From Acidocella aromatica (lineage in GTDB: Bacteria > Pseudomonadota > Alphaproteobacteria > Acetobacterales > Acetobacteraceae): a DNA stretch of 64,000 nt. The position numbers were made by a program, and so were the translations under genes. Location: positions 186,001 to 250,000 of the forward strand of contig NZ_JACHFJ010000002.1 of NCBI RefSeq assembly GCF_014201825.1. Reading direction: 5' to 3'. The notes below the pieces were generated by a model. That model was not told the origin of the DNA, searched no databases, and was given only the letters and a program-made list of their open reading frames with translations. Shown one piece after another: positions 35,857-44,711 of the stretch (positions are counted from its first letter, which is position 1; every line of letters starts with the position of its first letter).

Positions 35857-36618
35857 TTACAGGCGCAAGAAATCGCGCATCGCATACAACCCGGCGGGCT
35901 GGGCATGCAGCCACAATGCCGCGCGTACCGCGCCGGAGGCGAAAACACGGCGGTCGAAGGCGTGGTGCGTCAGGCTGATCTGCTCGTCGCCCGCCGTGAA
36001 CAGCAGCGAGTGGCTACCGATGATCTGGCCGCCGCGCAGCGTGGCGAAACCGATCTCACCATCCTTACGTGGGCCGGTATGGCCGTCACGCCCGGAGACG
36101 ATGACATCCTCGAGCTTCACGCCCCGCCCCTGCGCCACGGCCCGGCCGATGGCCAGCGCGGTGCCGGATGGCGCATCCACCTTCTGCCGGTGGTGCATTT
36201 CCAAGATTTCCGCGTCGTACTGGTGGGGCGGCAGGGCATGGCCCAGCTTTTCGGCCAGCAGCAGCAGCAGGTTCACGCCCGTGCAGAAATTCGGCGAGGC
36301 GATGATGGGAATGGTCTTGGCCGCGTCCTCGATGGCCTTCTGCTCCGCCTCGCCATAGCCGGTGGTGCCGAGCACCCAGGGGGTCTCGGTGGCGGCCAGA
36401 GCGGCGGCATGCTCTCTGACCGTGCTGGCATGGGTGAAGTCGATCACCACGTCCGATTCGCGGGCGAGCGCCGTGATGTCGGAGAAGTGCGGCGCACCTT
36501 CCGGCCCATGGCCAGAGCGGCTGGTGCCGCCGGAGAGCGAAGCCGCGGCGGCGGCCTCCTCGGCGAGATAGATACCCATGCGGCCGGAGATGCCGGCAAT
36601 GCCAATGCGAATAGTCAT
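35857..36618 (-). CDS. dapB: 4-hydroxy-tetrahydrodipicolinate reductase
   Basis: NAD(P)H-dependent step of the diaminopimelate/lysine pathway. The 253-aa protein opens IRIGIAGISGRMG (nucleotide-binding), has VLGTTGYGEAEQKAI, SPNFCTGVNLLL, and the catalytic/substrate segment EMHHRQKVDAPSGTAL. Full length. dapD and dapE lie about 26 kb away in a separate operon. Confidence 0.96.
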   Translation of the reverse strand: MTIRIGIAGISGRMGIYLAEEAAAAASLSGGTSRSGHGPEGAPHFSDITALARESDVVIDFTHASTVREHAAALAATETPWVLGTTGYGEAEQKAIEDAAKTIPIIASPNFCTGVNLLLLLAEKLGHALPPHQYDAEILEMHHRQKVDAPSGTALAIGRAVAQGRGVKLEDVIVSGRDGHTGPRKDGEIGFATLRGGQIIGSHSLLFTAGDEQISLTHHAFDRRVFASGAVRAALWLHAQPAGLYAMRDFLRL

Positions 36619-36666
36619 GCCCGCGAGACTACGCCCGATTCAGTTTTCATACAAAAGCGGAACCAG

Positions 36667-37608
36667 CTAATCATGCAGCGCAGCGAGATGCGCTTCGGAC
36701 GGCTCGCTGATTTCCAGCTGCATCGTGGCGTGGCCAATGCCGAACTCCCGGCGCAGCTGCGCCAGCGCATCTTCCAGCAACCCGTCACCAGGGTGCCCGC
36801 CCGGTACGACCAAATGGCAGGTGAGTGCCGTTTCCGTGGTGCTGAGCGGCCAGACATGCAGGTCATGCACCCCGGTGACGCCCGGCAGCTGGAGAAGCAT
36901 GGTCCGTACCGCTGCCAGATCCACATTGGCCGGCACGGCGTTTACCGACATGGCCAGCGCGCCGGTCAGCAGCCCCCAGCTACCCCAGATAATCACGGCG
37001 CTCACGCCGAGACTGGTCAGCGGGTCCACCCAGCTCCAGCCGGTGAGCAGGATGATCCCGCCCGAGACGACAACGCCGAGCGAGACCAGCGCATCCCCCG
37101 CCATGTGCAAAAAGGCGCCGCGCACGTTGAGGTCACCATCGCGCCCTCGCGAGAACAGCCAGGCGCAAATGCCGTTGATGACAATGCCGCAGGCCGCTAC
37201 GGCCATGACCGTGGCACCCGCCACCGGCTGCGGCTCGAAGAAGCGGCGCAACGCCTCCCATCCCAGCCCGCCGGTGACCACCAGCAGCACCACGGCGTTG
37301 AACAAGGCCGCCAGGATAGTGCTGCCGCCAAGCCCGTAGGTAAAGCGCGGGGTGGCTGCCTTGCGCCCCAGAATGACGGCAAGCCAAGCCACGGCGAGGG
37401 CCAGGACATCGGAAAGGTTATGCCCGGCATCAGCCAGCAGCGCTACGGAGTGGCCCAGCAGGCCGAAAACAACCTCCAGCGCCACGAACCCCGCATTCAG
37501 CGCTATGCCGATGGCAAAGGCTGGGCCGAAATTCTGCGGGGCATGGTGGTGCCCATGATGGTGATCGTGGTGATCATCGTGGTCGTGGTGATGATCGTTA
37601 TGCGCCAT
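36667..37608 (-). CDS. Cation diffusion facilitator (zinc/cobalt efflux)
   Basis: 313 aa, CzcD/ZitB-like. A His-rich N-terminus (MAHNDHHHDHDDHHDHHHGH) is followed by six membrane helices with the metal sites ALLADAGHNLSDV (helix 2) and FLHMAGDALVSLGVV (helix 5), then the cytosolic ferredoxin-like domain with VTGVHDLHVWPLS. Proton-driven export of Zn2+ or a similar ion is expected. Confidence 0.9.
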   Translation of the reverse strand: MAHNDHHHDHDDHHDHHHGHHHAPQNFGPAFAIGIALNAGFVALEVVFGLLGHSVALLADAGHNLSDVLALAVAWLAVILGRKAATPRFTYGLGGSTILAALFNAVVLLVVTGGLGWEALRRFFEPQPVAGATVMAVAACGIVINGICAWLFSRGRDGDLNVRGAFLHMAGDALVSLGVVVSGGIILLTGWSWVDPLTSLGVSAVIIWGSWGLLTGALAMSVNAVPANVDLAAVRTMLLQLPGVTGVHDLHVWPLSTTETALTCHLVVPGGHPGDGLLEDALAQLRREFGIGHATMQLEISEPSEAHLAALHD

Positions 37609-37637
37609 GCTGCACCGCCTTGAAACAGAAAGTCTTA

Positions 37638-37664
37638 CGCGCCCTTTCGGGGGGAAAGGGCGCG
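37638..37664 (-). terminator. Putative terminator after etfQO
   Basis: An 11-bp perfect stem (CGCGCCCTTTC / GAAAGGGCGCG) with a G5 loop lies 40 bp past the etfQO stop. Only a weak T-rich stretch follows on the minus strand, so the call is moderate. Confidence 0.6.
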
Positions 37665-37704
37665 TTCGAATCGTCTGTTACTATCGGATGCTAGGCGGAT
37701 ACTA

Positions 37705-39342
37705 TTACATGCCGCCCGGGTAGTTCGGGCCGCCCGCGCCCTCGGGCACCACCCAGTTGATGTTCTGGGTCGGGTCCTTGATGTCGCAGGTCTTGCAATG
37801 CACGCAGTTCTGCGCGTTGATCTGCAACTGCGGCTTGCCCTCGTCGGCGCCCACGATCTCGTACACACCCGCCGGGCAGTAGCGCGTCTCGGGGCTGCGG
37901 TAGAGGTCCCAGTTCACCGAGATCGCCTTCGCCGGGTCCAGCAGCTTCAGGTGAGCGGGCTGGTTTTCCTCATGGTTGGTGTTGGAGAGGAACACCGAGG
38001 AGAGACGGTCGAAGGTGAGCTTGCCGTCCGGCTTGGGGTAGTCGATCGGCTGGCACTCGGAGGCCTTCTTCAGATGATCGTGGTCGGCGTGGTTCTTAAA
38101 GGTCCAGGGCGCCTTGCCCTTGAACAGATACGTCTCCAGCGCCGCGTTGATCAGCCCGCCATACAGGCCGAACTTGGCGAAGGCCGGGCGGATGTTGCGC
38201 ACCTGATGCAATTCCGACCACACCCAGCTTTCCTGCAACTTGGTCGCGTAAGCGGTCACCTCGTCCGGCTTGTCCCCGGCGAAGGCCTCGGCGATGGCTT
38301 CGGCTGCCACCATAGCGGATTTCATCGCGGTATGGGTGCCCTTGATCTTCGGCACGTTCAGCGTGCCAGCCGCGCAGCCGATCAGCACGCCGCCCGGGAA
38401 GGTCAGCTTGGGCAGGGACTGGAAGCCGCCCTCGTTGATGGCGCGGGCGCCGTAGGAGATGCGCTTCGCGCCCTCGAAGGTCGGCGCGATGGCCGGATGC
38501 GTCTTGTAGCGCTGGAATTCCTGGAAGGGCGAGAGATATGGGTTGGAGTAGTCCAGTCCAACCACGAAGCCGACCGCCACCATGTTCTCGCCGAAATGGT
38601 AGAGGAAGGAGCCGCCATAGGTGTCGCTCTTCAGCGGCCAGCCGATGCTGTGCACGGTCAGGCCCTTGCGGAACTTCTCGGGCTTAACCTCCCAAAGCTC
38701 CTTGATGCCGATGCCATAGGTCTGCGGGTCGCAGTTCTCGCGCAGCTTGAACTGGCCCATCAGCTGCTTGGAGAGCGAGCCGCGGCAGCCCTCGGCGAAC
38801 ACGGTATAGGTGGCGCGCAGCTCCATGCCGCGCTGGTAGTTATCGGTGGGCTCGCCATCCTTGCCGATGCCCACGTCGCCGGTGGCGACACCGACCACGC
38901 GCCCGCCCTCGACCAGCAGCTCGGCGGCGGCGAAACCGGGGTAGATCTCCACGCCCAGCTCCTCGGCCTGCTGGCCCAGCCAGCGCACCACATTGCCCAG
39001 CGAGACAATGTAATTGCCCTCGTTATGCATCTGCGGCGGGGTGGGCATGGCGATGGATTTCGCGTCATCGAGCAGGAAGATGAACTTGTCCTCGGCCACC
39101 GGGGTGGCGAGCGGGATCAGGCCGGGATCGACATCCGGGAACAGCTCCTTGAGCGCACGAGGCTCCAGCACCGCGCCGGAGAGCGTGTGCGCGCCCACTT
39201 CCGAGCCCTTCTCCACGACGCAAACGGCAAGCTCAGGATTGAGCTGCTTCAGCTTGATCGCGGCGGTAAGGCCCGCGGGGCCAGCGCCCACGACGAGCAC
39301 ATCGAATTCCATCGCCTCGCGCGGCTGGTTCAGGTCAGACAT
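37705..39342 (-). CDS. Electron transfer flavoprotein-ubiquinone oxidoreductase
   Basis: 545-aa FAD and 4Fe-4S membrane-associated enzyme that passes electrons from ETF to ubiquinone. The N-terminal dinucleotide fold is VLVVGAGPAGLTAAIKL. The C-terminal cluster ligands are visible: CPAGVYEI, then NCVHCKTCDI. It contains the long conserved YGIGIKELWE segment. ETF subunits are not in the window. Divergent from the uracil-DNA glycosylase gene. Confidence 0.95.
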   Translation of the reverse strand: MSDLNQPREAMEFDVLVVGAGPAGLTAAIKLKQLNPELAVCVVEKGSEVGAHTLSGAVLEPRALKELFPDVDPGLIPLATPVAEDKFIFLLDDAKSIAMPTPPQMHNEGNYIVSLGNVVRWLGQQAEELGVEIYPGFAAAELLVEGGRVVGVATGDVGIGKDGEPTDNYQRGMELRATYTVFAEGCRGSLSKQLMGQFKLRENCDPQTYGIGIKELWEVKPEKFRKGLTVHSIGWPLKSDTYGGSFLYHFGENMVAVGFVVGLDYSNPYLSPFQEFQRYKTHPAIAPTFEGAKRISYGARAINEGGFQSLPKLTFPGGVLIGCAAGTLNVPKIKGTHTAMKSAMVAAEAIAEAFAGDKPDEVTAYATKLQESWVWSELHQVRNIRPAFAKFGLYGGLINAALETYLFKGKAPWTFKNHADHDHLKKASECQPIDYPKPDGKLTFDRLSSVFLSNTNHEENQPAHLKLLDPAKAISVNWDLYRSPETRYCPAGVYEIVGADEGKPQLQINAQNCVHCKTCDIKDPTQNINWVVPEGAGGPNYPGGM

Positions 39343-39485
39343 TTCTTCTCCCTAACAAATGCCTCGATTGATCTGCGGCATACTATAACGAACGTTTGGT
39401 CTAAAGACGAATCGTACCCAAGGTAAAGAGGCACTGCCACCATATAGGACTGGCTGGGCGGCAGCACGCAAGTTAATGAGAGCGT

Positions 39486-40268
39486 ATGGAACTGCTGGAA
39501 GCGCTGCGCCTGCAATGGGAATGGGGAGCTGACGAGGCCCTGCTGGATGCGCCGCAGGACCGCCGCCACGCCGCGCCGCCCCCGCCAGCGCCCGAAAACG
39601 CCTCCCCGCCCCCCGCCCGCCGTGCTGCCCCAGCGCCGCGCGCCGCCGCCATGCCCGCCGGCCCGGCGGAAGCCCGCGCAGCTGCCGCCGCCTGCCAAAG
39701 CCTGGAGGAGCTGGAAACGGCGATGCGTAATTTCACCGGCTGCGCCCTGCGCGATACCGCGACCCAGCTCGTCTTCGCCGATGGCGCGGCGGATGCGCGG
39801 CTGATTATCGTGGGCGAGGCGCCGGGTGGCGAGGAAGACCGCGCGGGCAAGCCCTTCGTCGGGCCCGCCGGGCAGTTGCTGGACAAGATGCTCGGCAGCA
39901 TCGGGCTGGACCGCACCAAGGTGCGTATCATCAACACCGTGCCCTGGCGCCCGCCCGGCAACCGCAACCCCACCGAGGCCGAGATCACGCTCTGCCTACC
40001 CTTCCTGCATCGGCAAATCGCCCTTATTGCCCCGCGCGGGCTGATGGCGCTTGGCGCGGTGGCGGCCAAGGCGCTGCTGCCAGCCGAAGGGGCGACGGGC
40101 ATACGTCGCCTGAGGGGGAGTTGGCGAGAAGCTGAGATCGATGGCCTGCCCGCGCCGCTGCCCTGTCTCGCGACGTATCACCCCGCCTATCTGCTGCGCA
40201 CGCCGCTGGCCAAGGCAGAGGCGTGGCGGGATATGCTAACCCTTAAAGCTTGGTTAGAAACCGCCTAG
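39486..40268 (+). CDS. Uracil-DNA glycosylase, family 4
   Basis: 260 aa. A Pro/Ala-rich N-terminal tail (about 1-70) precedes the catalytic domain with GEAPGGEEDRAGKPFVG (motif 1), NTVPWRPPGNRNPT and the HPAYLLR end motif (motif 2 with catalytic/binding His). Family 4 enzymes carry a 4Fe-4S cluster; the Cys in NFTGCALRD, in TLCLPF and in PCLATYHP are candidate ligands. Removes uracil from DNA. Confidence 0.9.
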   Translation: MELLEALRLQWEWGADEALLDAPQDRRHAAPPPPAPENASPPPARRAAPAPRAAAMPAGPAEARAAAAACQSLEELETAMRNFTGCALRDTATQLVFADGAADARLIIVGEAPGGEEDRAGKPFVGPAGQLLDKMLGSIGLDRTKVRIINTVPWRPPGNRNPTEAEITLCLPFLHRQIALIAPRGLMALGAVAAKALLPAEGATGIRRLRGSWREAEIDGLPAPLPCLATYHPAYLLRTPLAKAEAWRDMLTLKAWLETA

Positions 40269-40406
40269 AATCGATGATTCTCACGAAAATTTGATCGCAA
40301 ACCTCCCTTGCAATCTATTGAAAGCAGGTATTTTGTCTAAAAAATAGGGATTTGTCTCGCTGAATAGGGTTGCGTCACTTGGATATGACGTGTAGGGCCC
40401 TTGGTT

Positions 40407-42056
40407 ATGCGAGGAGCCCCCAAACCGCTTCCCCGCCTGAACGGTTTCCGTCTGGCTGTTGCCACGGCTTCCGTTTTTGCCCTCAGCCTCGTGCATCCCA
40501 CGAAGGCGTCGGCGAAGTCCCCCGATTTGGGACAAGGCCCGGGAACGTCTCAGCCCCCCACAGCGCCGCTTAGCGCCATGAATGGCGATAGCGTGGCCTA
40601 CGCCGTACCGCGCAATGCCCCTTCTGGGGATGTGGAAATCACCTTGCCGCAACCGCTCGCCCCGAGCGACGTGGCATTGTACCAGCGCATCCTGCAATTG
40701 CAGGATAACGGCGCCTACGCCGAAGCCGACCATCTTATTGGCCGGCTTGGCGATACCTCCCTGCTCGGTAGCGTGCTGGCCGCACGCTACATGAGCGCGG
40801 ATTACGTCACCAAACCCTCTGAACTCACCGCCTGGTGGGACAAATATTCGAGTGAGCCGGAAGCCGCCGATATTTACAAGCTCATGCAGCTCAAGCTGCA
40901 CCGGGCCGAGCTGCCGCCCGCGCCCCGAACGGCACTGATGCCAGAAACCACCATCACCCCGGGTGCGGCGGCCATGCCGGTCTTTGCGCCGGACAGCTAC
41001 ATATGGCACCAGCGCTTCGTGACAGGGCTGAATGCCTGGGAGCATGGTGATATCAGCACCGCCTTGAGCATCTTTGCCTCCACGGCGCAGATCCCAGGCA
41101 TCTCGGACGATGACCGCGCCGCCAGCCAGTTCTGGGCCGCGCGCGCGGCCCTGCGCCTGCAACAGCCGGAACAGTATCTGAACTGGCTGCATCAAGCCGC
41201 CTGGGCCAACACCACCTTCTACGGCATGTTGGCTGGCAAGCTGCTCGGCCAGGGCTTTGGCCCCACCGGCATCTCCGCCACGCTGACCGAAGCCGACGTG
41301 CTGGCCGTGGACGCGATCCCCGAGGGGCATCGCGCCTTCGCGCTGATCCAGATCGGCGAACCAGAGCAGGCCGCCCTGGCGCTGCGGGCATTATGGCCGC
41401 AGATGCAGAGCAATCCGGCGCTTGCCCGTTCGGTGATGGCCGTGGCCGCCCGTGCCGGGCTGGTCGATGTCACCGTGGCCATTGCCGGCACCATGCCAAG
41501 CCCGGTGGATGAGATCGCGGGTGCGCGTCTGCCCCTGCCCTCGTTGCATCCCTCGGGCGGGTTCACGGTCGATCCGTCGCTGGTCTACGCCCTCACCCGC
41601 ACGGAATCAGGCTTCGACGCCCATGCGGTTTCCCGCTGCGGCGCGCGCGGCCTGATGCAGCTGATGCCCGAAACAGCCACCATGGTGCGTCGTACCCAGG
41701 GCGTGGATGGCTCACTGGCCGACCCTTCGGCCAATCTGGCCATGGGGCAGGCTTATCTGCGCTACCTTGGGGGGCAGCCGGGGGTGAACAACAACCTCCT
41801 GGCCGTTCTCGCCAGCTATAATGCGGGGCCAAACGCCGCTGCCTCGTGGTCTACCCAGGTGCAGGATACCAGCGACCCGCTGCTGTTCATCGAGAGCATC
41901 CCGAACAATGAGACCAGGCGCTACGTCCGCCAAGTGCTGGCCGATAGCTGGCTCTATGCGGAAGAGATCGGGAGCAAACCCGAGAGCCTGAACGATCTGG
42001 CGGAAGGTAACTTCCCGCAGCTCAACCTCAACGTCTATACCGCAGAGGCGAACTAA
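40407..42056 (+). CDS. Lytic transglycosylase (soluble Slt-type)
   Basis: 549 aa from the ATG at 40407. The signal peptide runs about residues 1-37 (AVATASVFALSLVHPTKASA). A long helical superstructure is followed by the SLT catalytic domain near residue 400: LTRTESGFDAHAVSRCGARG with the catalytic Glu, then LMQLMPETA and LASYNAGPNA. It cleaves peptidoglycan glycan strands in the periplasm. A TTG two codons upstream is a weaker start. Ends at a strong terminator. Confidence 0.9.
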   Translation: MRGAPKPLPRLNGFRLAVATASVFALSLVHPTKASAKSPDLGQGPGTSQPPTAPLSAMNGDSVAYAVPRNAPSGDVEITLPQPLAPSDVALYQRILQLQDNGAYAEADHLIGRLGDTSLLGSVLAARYMSADYVTKPSELTAWWDKYSSEPEAADIYKLMQLKLHRAELPPAPRTALMPETTITPGAAAMPVFAPDSYIWHQRFVTGLNAWEHGDISTALSIFASTAQIPGISDDDRAASQFWAARAALRLQQPEQYLNWLHQAAWANTTFYGMLAGKLLGQGFGPTGISATLTEADVLAVDAIPEGHRAFALIQIGEPEQAALALRALWPQMQSNPALARSVMAVAARAGLVDVTVAIAGTMPSPVDEIAGARLPLPSLHPSGGFTVDPSLVYALTRTESGFDAHAVSRCGARGLMQLMPETATMVRRTQGVDGSLADPSANLAMGQAYLRYLGGQPGVNNNLLAVLASYNAGPNAAASWSTQVQDTSDPLLFIESIPNNETRRYVRQVLADSWLYAEEIGSKPESLNDLAEGNFPQLNLNVYTAEAN

Positions 42057-42062
42057 ACCGGA

Positions 42063-42096
42063 CCGCTCATGCGCGCAGGCCATGGGCGGTTTTTTT
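42063..42096 (+). terminator. Rho-independent terminator after the lytic transglycosylase
   Basis: A 9-bp stem (CCGCTCATG / CATGGGCGG, one G-T pair) with a 9-nt loop is followed by seven T. Textbook intrinsic terminator, 6 bp past the stop codon. Confidence 0.9.
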
Positions 42097-42105
42097 GTCT
42101 TAAAT

Positions 42106-42120
42106 GTTCTTGTTTTGTTC
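42106..42120 (+). promoter_or_regulatory. LexA box (SOS operator), upstream copy
   Basis: An exact GTTC-N7-GTTC, the alphaproteobacterial LexA consensus. It ends one base before the -35 hexamer of the promoter that serves the radical SAM gene, where LexA would block RNA polymerase. Confidence 0.75.
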
Positions 42121-42149
42121 TTGACTGTCGCAATGCGAAATGATTTATA
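42121..42149 (+). promoter_or_regulatory. Sigma-70 promoter of the radical SAM gene
   Basis: TTGACT (42121-42126), exactly 17 nt, TTTATA (42144-42149). It is among the best matches to the sigma-70 consensus that I noticed in this window, which suits a gene kept off by a repressor. Confidence 0.7.
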
Positions 42150-42156
42150 AAAACAA

Positions 42157-42171
42157 GAACGGAGCATGAAC
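42157..42171 (+). promoter_or_regulatory. Second LexA-like box over the transcription start
   Basis: GAAC-N7-GAAC, the reverse complement form of the same consensus, begins 7 bp after the -10 box and covers the expected transcription start and the GGAG ribosome-binding site. Because it partly coincides with GGAGCATG it could be chance; with the first box it makes a two-site operator. Confidence 0.5.
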
Positions 42172-42174
42172 ATC

Positions 42175-43281
42175 ATGGTGGTGTCCCGGATACAGGTCAA
42201 CAGCGAGATCGGTCATGGCGCGATCAAGGGCCGTGGTACCCCCGTGAATCCCCCCAACCGCTTCGAGCGCGCGCACGGGGAAGCCTTCGACGATGGCTGG
42301 GACCTGCCCAAGGAAGACGCCACCAAGCCACAAACCATGCTGATCCGCGACGCCACACGCAGCATCATCACCCGCAACGACAGCCCGGACATCGCCTTCG
42401 GACAGAGCGTGAACCCCTACCGGGGCTGCGAACACGGCTGCATCTACTGCTTCGCTCGCCCCAGCCATGCTTATCTCGGCTTTTCCGCCGGGCTCGATTT
42501 CGAGACCAAGATCGTCTTCAAGCCCGAGGCGCCGCGCCTGCTGGAGAAAGAACTCTCCCGTGCCGGGTATAAGCCAGCGGTGATCGTGCTGGGCTCCAAC
42601 ACCGACCCGTATCAGCCGGTGGAGCGCACGCTGGGACTGACACGGGCGATCCTCGAGGTGCTGGAGAAGTTCGGTAACCCGGTCGGCATCGTCACCAAAT
42701 CCGCCGGGGTGCTGCGCGATGCCGATATCCTGGCGCGCATGGCCTCAAAACGTCTAGCGCGGGTGTTCATCTCGGTCACCACGCTAGATCCAACCCTGGC
42801 ACGCACGCTGGAACCGCGTGCCGCCTCACCCGCCCGGCGTCTTTCCGTCATCCGCGAGCTTTCGGCCCAAGGGATTCCGGTGGGAGTGATGGCCTCACCG
42901 ATGATCCCCGGCGTGAACGATGCCGAGATGGAGAGCATTGTGGAAGCAGCCGCCAAGGCCGGAGCACGTAGCGCGCACACCACGCTCGTTCGCCTGCCGC
43001 ATGAGCTGGCGCCCCTATTCGTCGACTGGCTGGAGAAACACCTGCCCGGCCGGGCCAGCCATGTGCTGAGCCTGATCCGCCAGAGCCGCGGCGGCAAGCT
43101 GAACGACCCGGATTTCCATTCCCGCTTCACCGGCTCCGGTCCGTATGTGGAGATGCTGCACCAGCGCTTTGCCCGTGCGGTGAAACAATTCGGTCTGGAA
43201 GGCGGCAATGCGGTGTTGGACTGCTCCCAGTTTGCCGTGCCGCGCGCCACCCCGGCGGCGGGTCAGCTCAGTCTTTTTTGA
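42175..43281 (+). CDS. PA0069-family radical SAM protein (SplB-like)
   Basis: 368 aa from the ATG at 42175, chosen because GGAG then has workable spacing; an ATG three codons earlier (42166) is too close to it. The radical SAM cluster motif is CEHGCIYC (Cys about 85, 89 and 92 from this start), preceded by FGQSVNPYRG. The family is related in sequence to spore photoproduct lyase, but its reaction is not known. The promoter carries two LexA boxes, pointing to induction by DNA damage. The C-terminus ends QLSLF. Confidence 0.88.
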   Translation: MVVSRIQVNSEIGHGAIKGRGTPVNPPNRFERAHGEAFDDGWDLPKEDATKPQTMLIRDATRSIITRNDSPDIAFGQSVNPYRGCEHGCIYCFARPSHAYLGFSAGLDFETKIVFKPEAPRLLEKELSRAGYKPAVIVLGSNTDPYQPVERTLGLTRAILEVLEKFGNPVGIVTKSAGVLRDADILARMASKRLARVFISVTTLDPTLARTLEPRAASPARRLSVIRELSAQGIPVGVMASPMIPGVNDAEMESIVEAAAKAGARSAHTTLVRLPHELAPLFVDWLEKHLPGRASHVLSLIRQSRGGKLNDPDFHSRFTGSGPYVEMLHQRFARAVKQFGLEGGNAVLDCSQFAVPRATPAAGQLSLF

Positions 43282-43298
43282 ATCAGGAGGACCAAACG

Positions 43299-43676
43299 AT
43301 GCCGTTTGATGGACATATCGTAATCGGCCTGGCTTCGCTGTTCGGCTGTATCTGCATGCTGTTCTTTTGCGCCGCCCAGCTGATGGCAATGCTGGAGGAA
43401 CTCCGCTCCGCCCAAACGGGCTACATGGTGACGAACATCCCGATGCCCGCCACCAGCATCACCAGCGTACCCAGCCAACCGAGCATCTTCAGCCTTGGCC
43501 CAATACTGAACTGTCCCATGATCCGCGGGCTGGCGGCAAGCAGCACGGTCACCGCCATCAGCGGTACAGCCACCAGGCCGTTGATCACGGCGCTCCAGAA
43601 CAGAGCCTTCACCGGGTCGAGACTGGAAAAATTCAGCAGCGCGCCGACAAACACGGCAACGGCGATGGTGCCGTAG
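43299..43676 (+). CDS. Small membrane protein reading antisense into the Nramp gene
   Basis: A perfect AGGAGG at 43285-43290 sits 8 nt before the ATG at 43299. The first 40 residues form a plausible protein with one hydrophobic helix (about 6-32). From 43421 on, the frame runs antisense over the Nramp 3' end, with the Ser/Thr/Pro-rich look of a shadow frame. Either the true gene was cut short and now reads through, or the start is a decoy. No family recognised. Confidence 0.35.
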   Translation: MPFDGHIVIGLASLFGCICMLFFCAAQLMAMLEELRSAQTGYMVTNIPMPATSITSVPSQPSIFSLGPILNCPMIRGLAASSTVTAISGTATRPLITALQNRAFTGSRLEKFSSAPTNTATAMVP

Positions 43677-44707
43677 AACGCCTTTGCCCGCGGGGCTTGA
43701 TAAGCCAGCCCCACCGGCCAGCCGAAGGCTTCGCACAGTGCGTAGGCGGCGGACCCCGCCAATACCGGCAATGCCAATAGCCCGGTGCCGATAATGCCAA
43801 GCGCGAACACGGTGAAAGCCAAGGGCCCAGCGATAGGCCGGAGGGCTTCAGCCGCATCCGATGATGTCTGGATATTGGTGATCCCGTGCACATGCAGCGT
43901 GGCGGCGGTGGTGAAAATGATGGCCAGCGAGATGACATTGGAAAACGCCATGCCGATATAGGTATCCAGCCGGATGCGCCGCAGCTCCCGCCCGGCCTGT
44001 TCCGGCGCCTCGATCAACGGCTTGGCCACGGGGTCCCCGCGCTCGTCCTCCATCTCCTCGCCTGCTTGCCAGAAGAACAGATACGGGCTGATGGTGGTGC
44101 CGAATACCGCGACGACGACGGTGAAGTAGTCGCTAGTAAACTGGATATGCGGCAGAACCAGTTCCACGCCCACCTGCTTCCAGGGCACATCGGCGATAAA
44201 CACGGTGGCGACATATGCGAACAGTGACAGCGTCAGCCATTTCAGCACCGCGACATAGCGCGCATAACGCACGAAAACTTCCAACAGCACGGAAACAATG
44301 GCGAAGGCCGCGATGCCCACGGGCATGGGCACCGGCACCAGCAGCCGCACGGCGGCGGCCATGGCGCCCAGATCCGCGCCTATATTAATGGTATTGGCCA
44401 GCAACAACAGCAGAACGATGAGATGCAGCGCCCGCCGAGGCATGAAGCGGCGCAAATTACCCGCCAAGCCCAGCCCGGTTACGCGGCCGATCTGGGCGCT
44501 GATCACTTGGATGGCGCACATCAGCGGATAGGTCAGCAGCATGGCCCAGCCCAGCGCGTAGCCATATTGCGCGCCCGCCTGAGAGTATGTGGCGATGCCG
44601 CTGGGGTCGTCGTCCGACGCGCCGGTAATCAGCCCGGGCCCGAGAACCTGCCGCAGCCGTGGCCAGGATGGCGTTTCCTCCGCGCCCAGCTCCTCAACAT
44701 CTGGCAT
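43421..44707 (-). CDS. Nramp-family divalent metal transporter (divergent branch)
   Basis: 428 aa, about 11 membrane helices. Helix 1 reads ASDDDPSGIATYSQAGAQ, not the DPGN of classical Mn/Fe MntH, and the helix 6 region is FGTTISPYLFFWQAGEE, without the usual metal-binding MPH. These positions set metal choice, so the protein probably belongs to an Nramp-related branch, possibly with Mg2+ or another substrate. It is 4 bp upstream of nothing obvious and 4 bp before the ArsC-like gene's 3' end on the same strand. Confidence 0.8.
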   Translation of the reverse strand: MPDVEELGAEETPSWPRLRQVLGPGLITGASDDDPSGIATYSQAGAQYGYALGWAMLLTYPLMCAIQVISAQIGRVTGLGLAGNLRRFMPRRALHLIVLLLLLANTINIGADLGAMAAAVRLLVPVPMPVGIAAFAIVSVLLEVFVRYARYVAVLKWLTLSLFAYVATVFIADVPWKQVGVELVLPHIQFTSDYFTVVVAVFGTTISPYLFFWQAGEEMEDERGDPVAKPLIEAPEQAGRELRRIRLDTYIGMAFSNVISLAIIFTTAATLHVHGITNIQTSSDAAEALRPIAGPLAFTVFALGIIGTGLLALPVLAGSAAYALCEAFGWPVGLAYQAPRAKAFYGTIAVAVFVGALLNFSSLDPVKALFWSAVINGLVAVPLMAVTVLLAASPRIMGQFSIGPRLKMLGWLGTLVMLVAGIGMFVTM

Positions 44708-44711
44708 CTGG

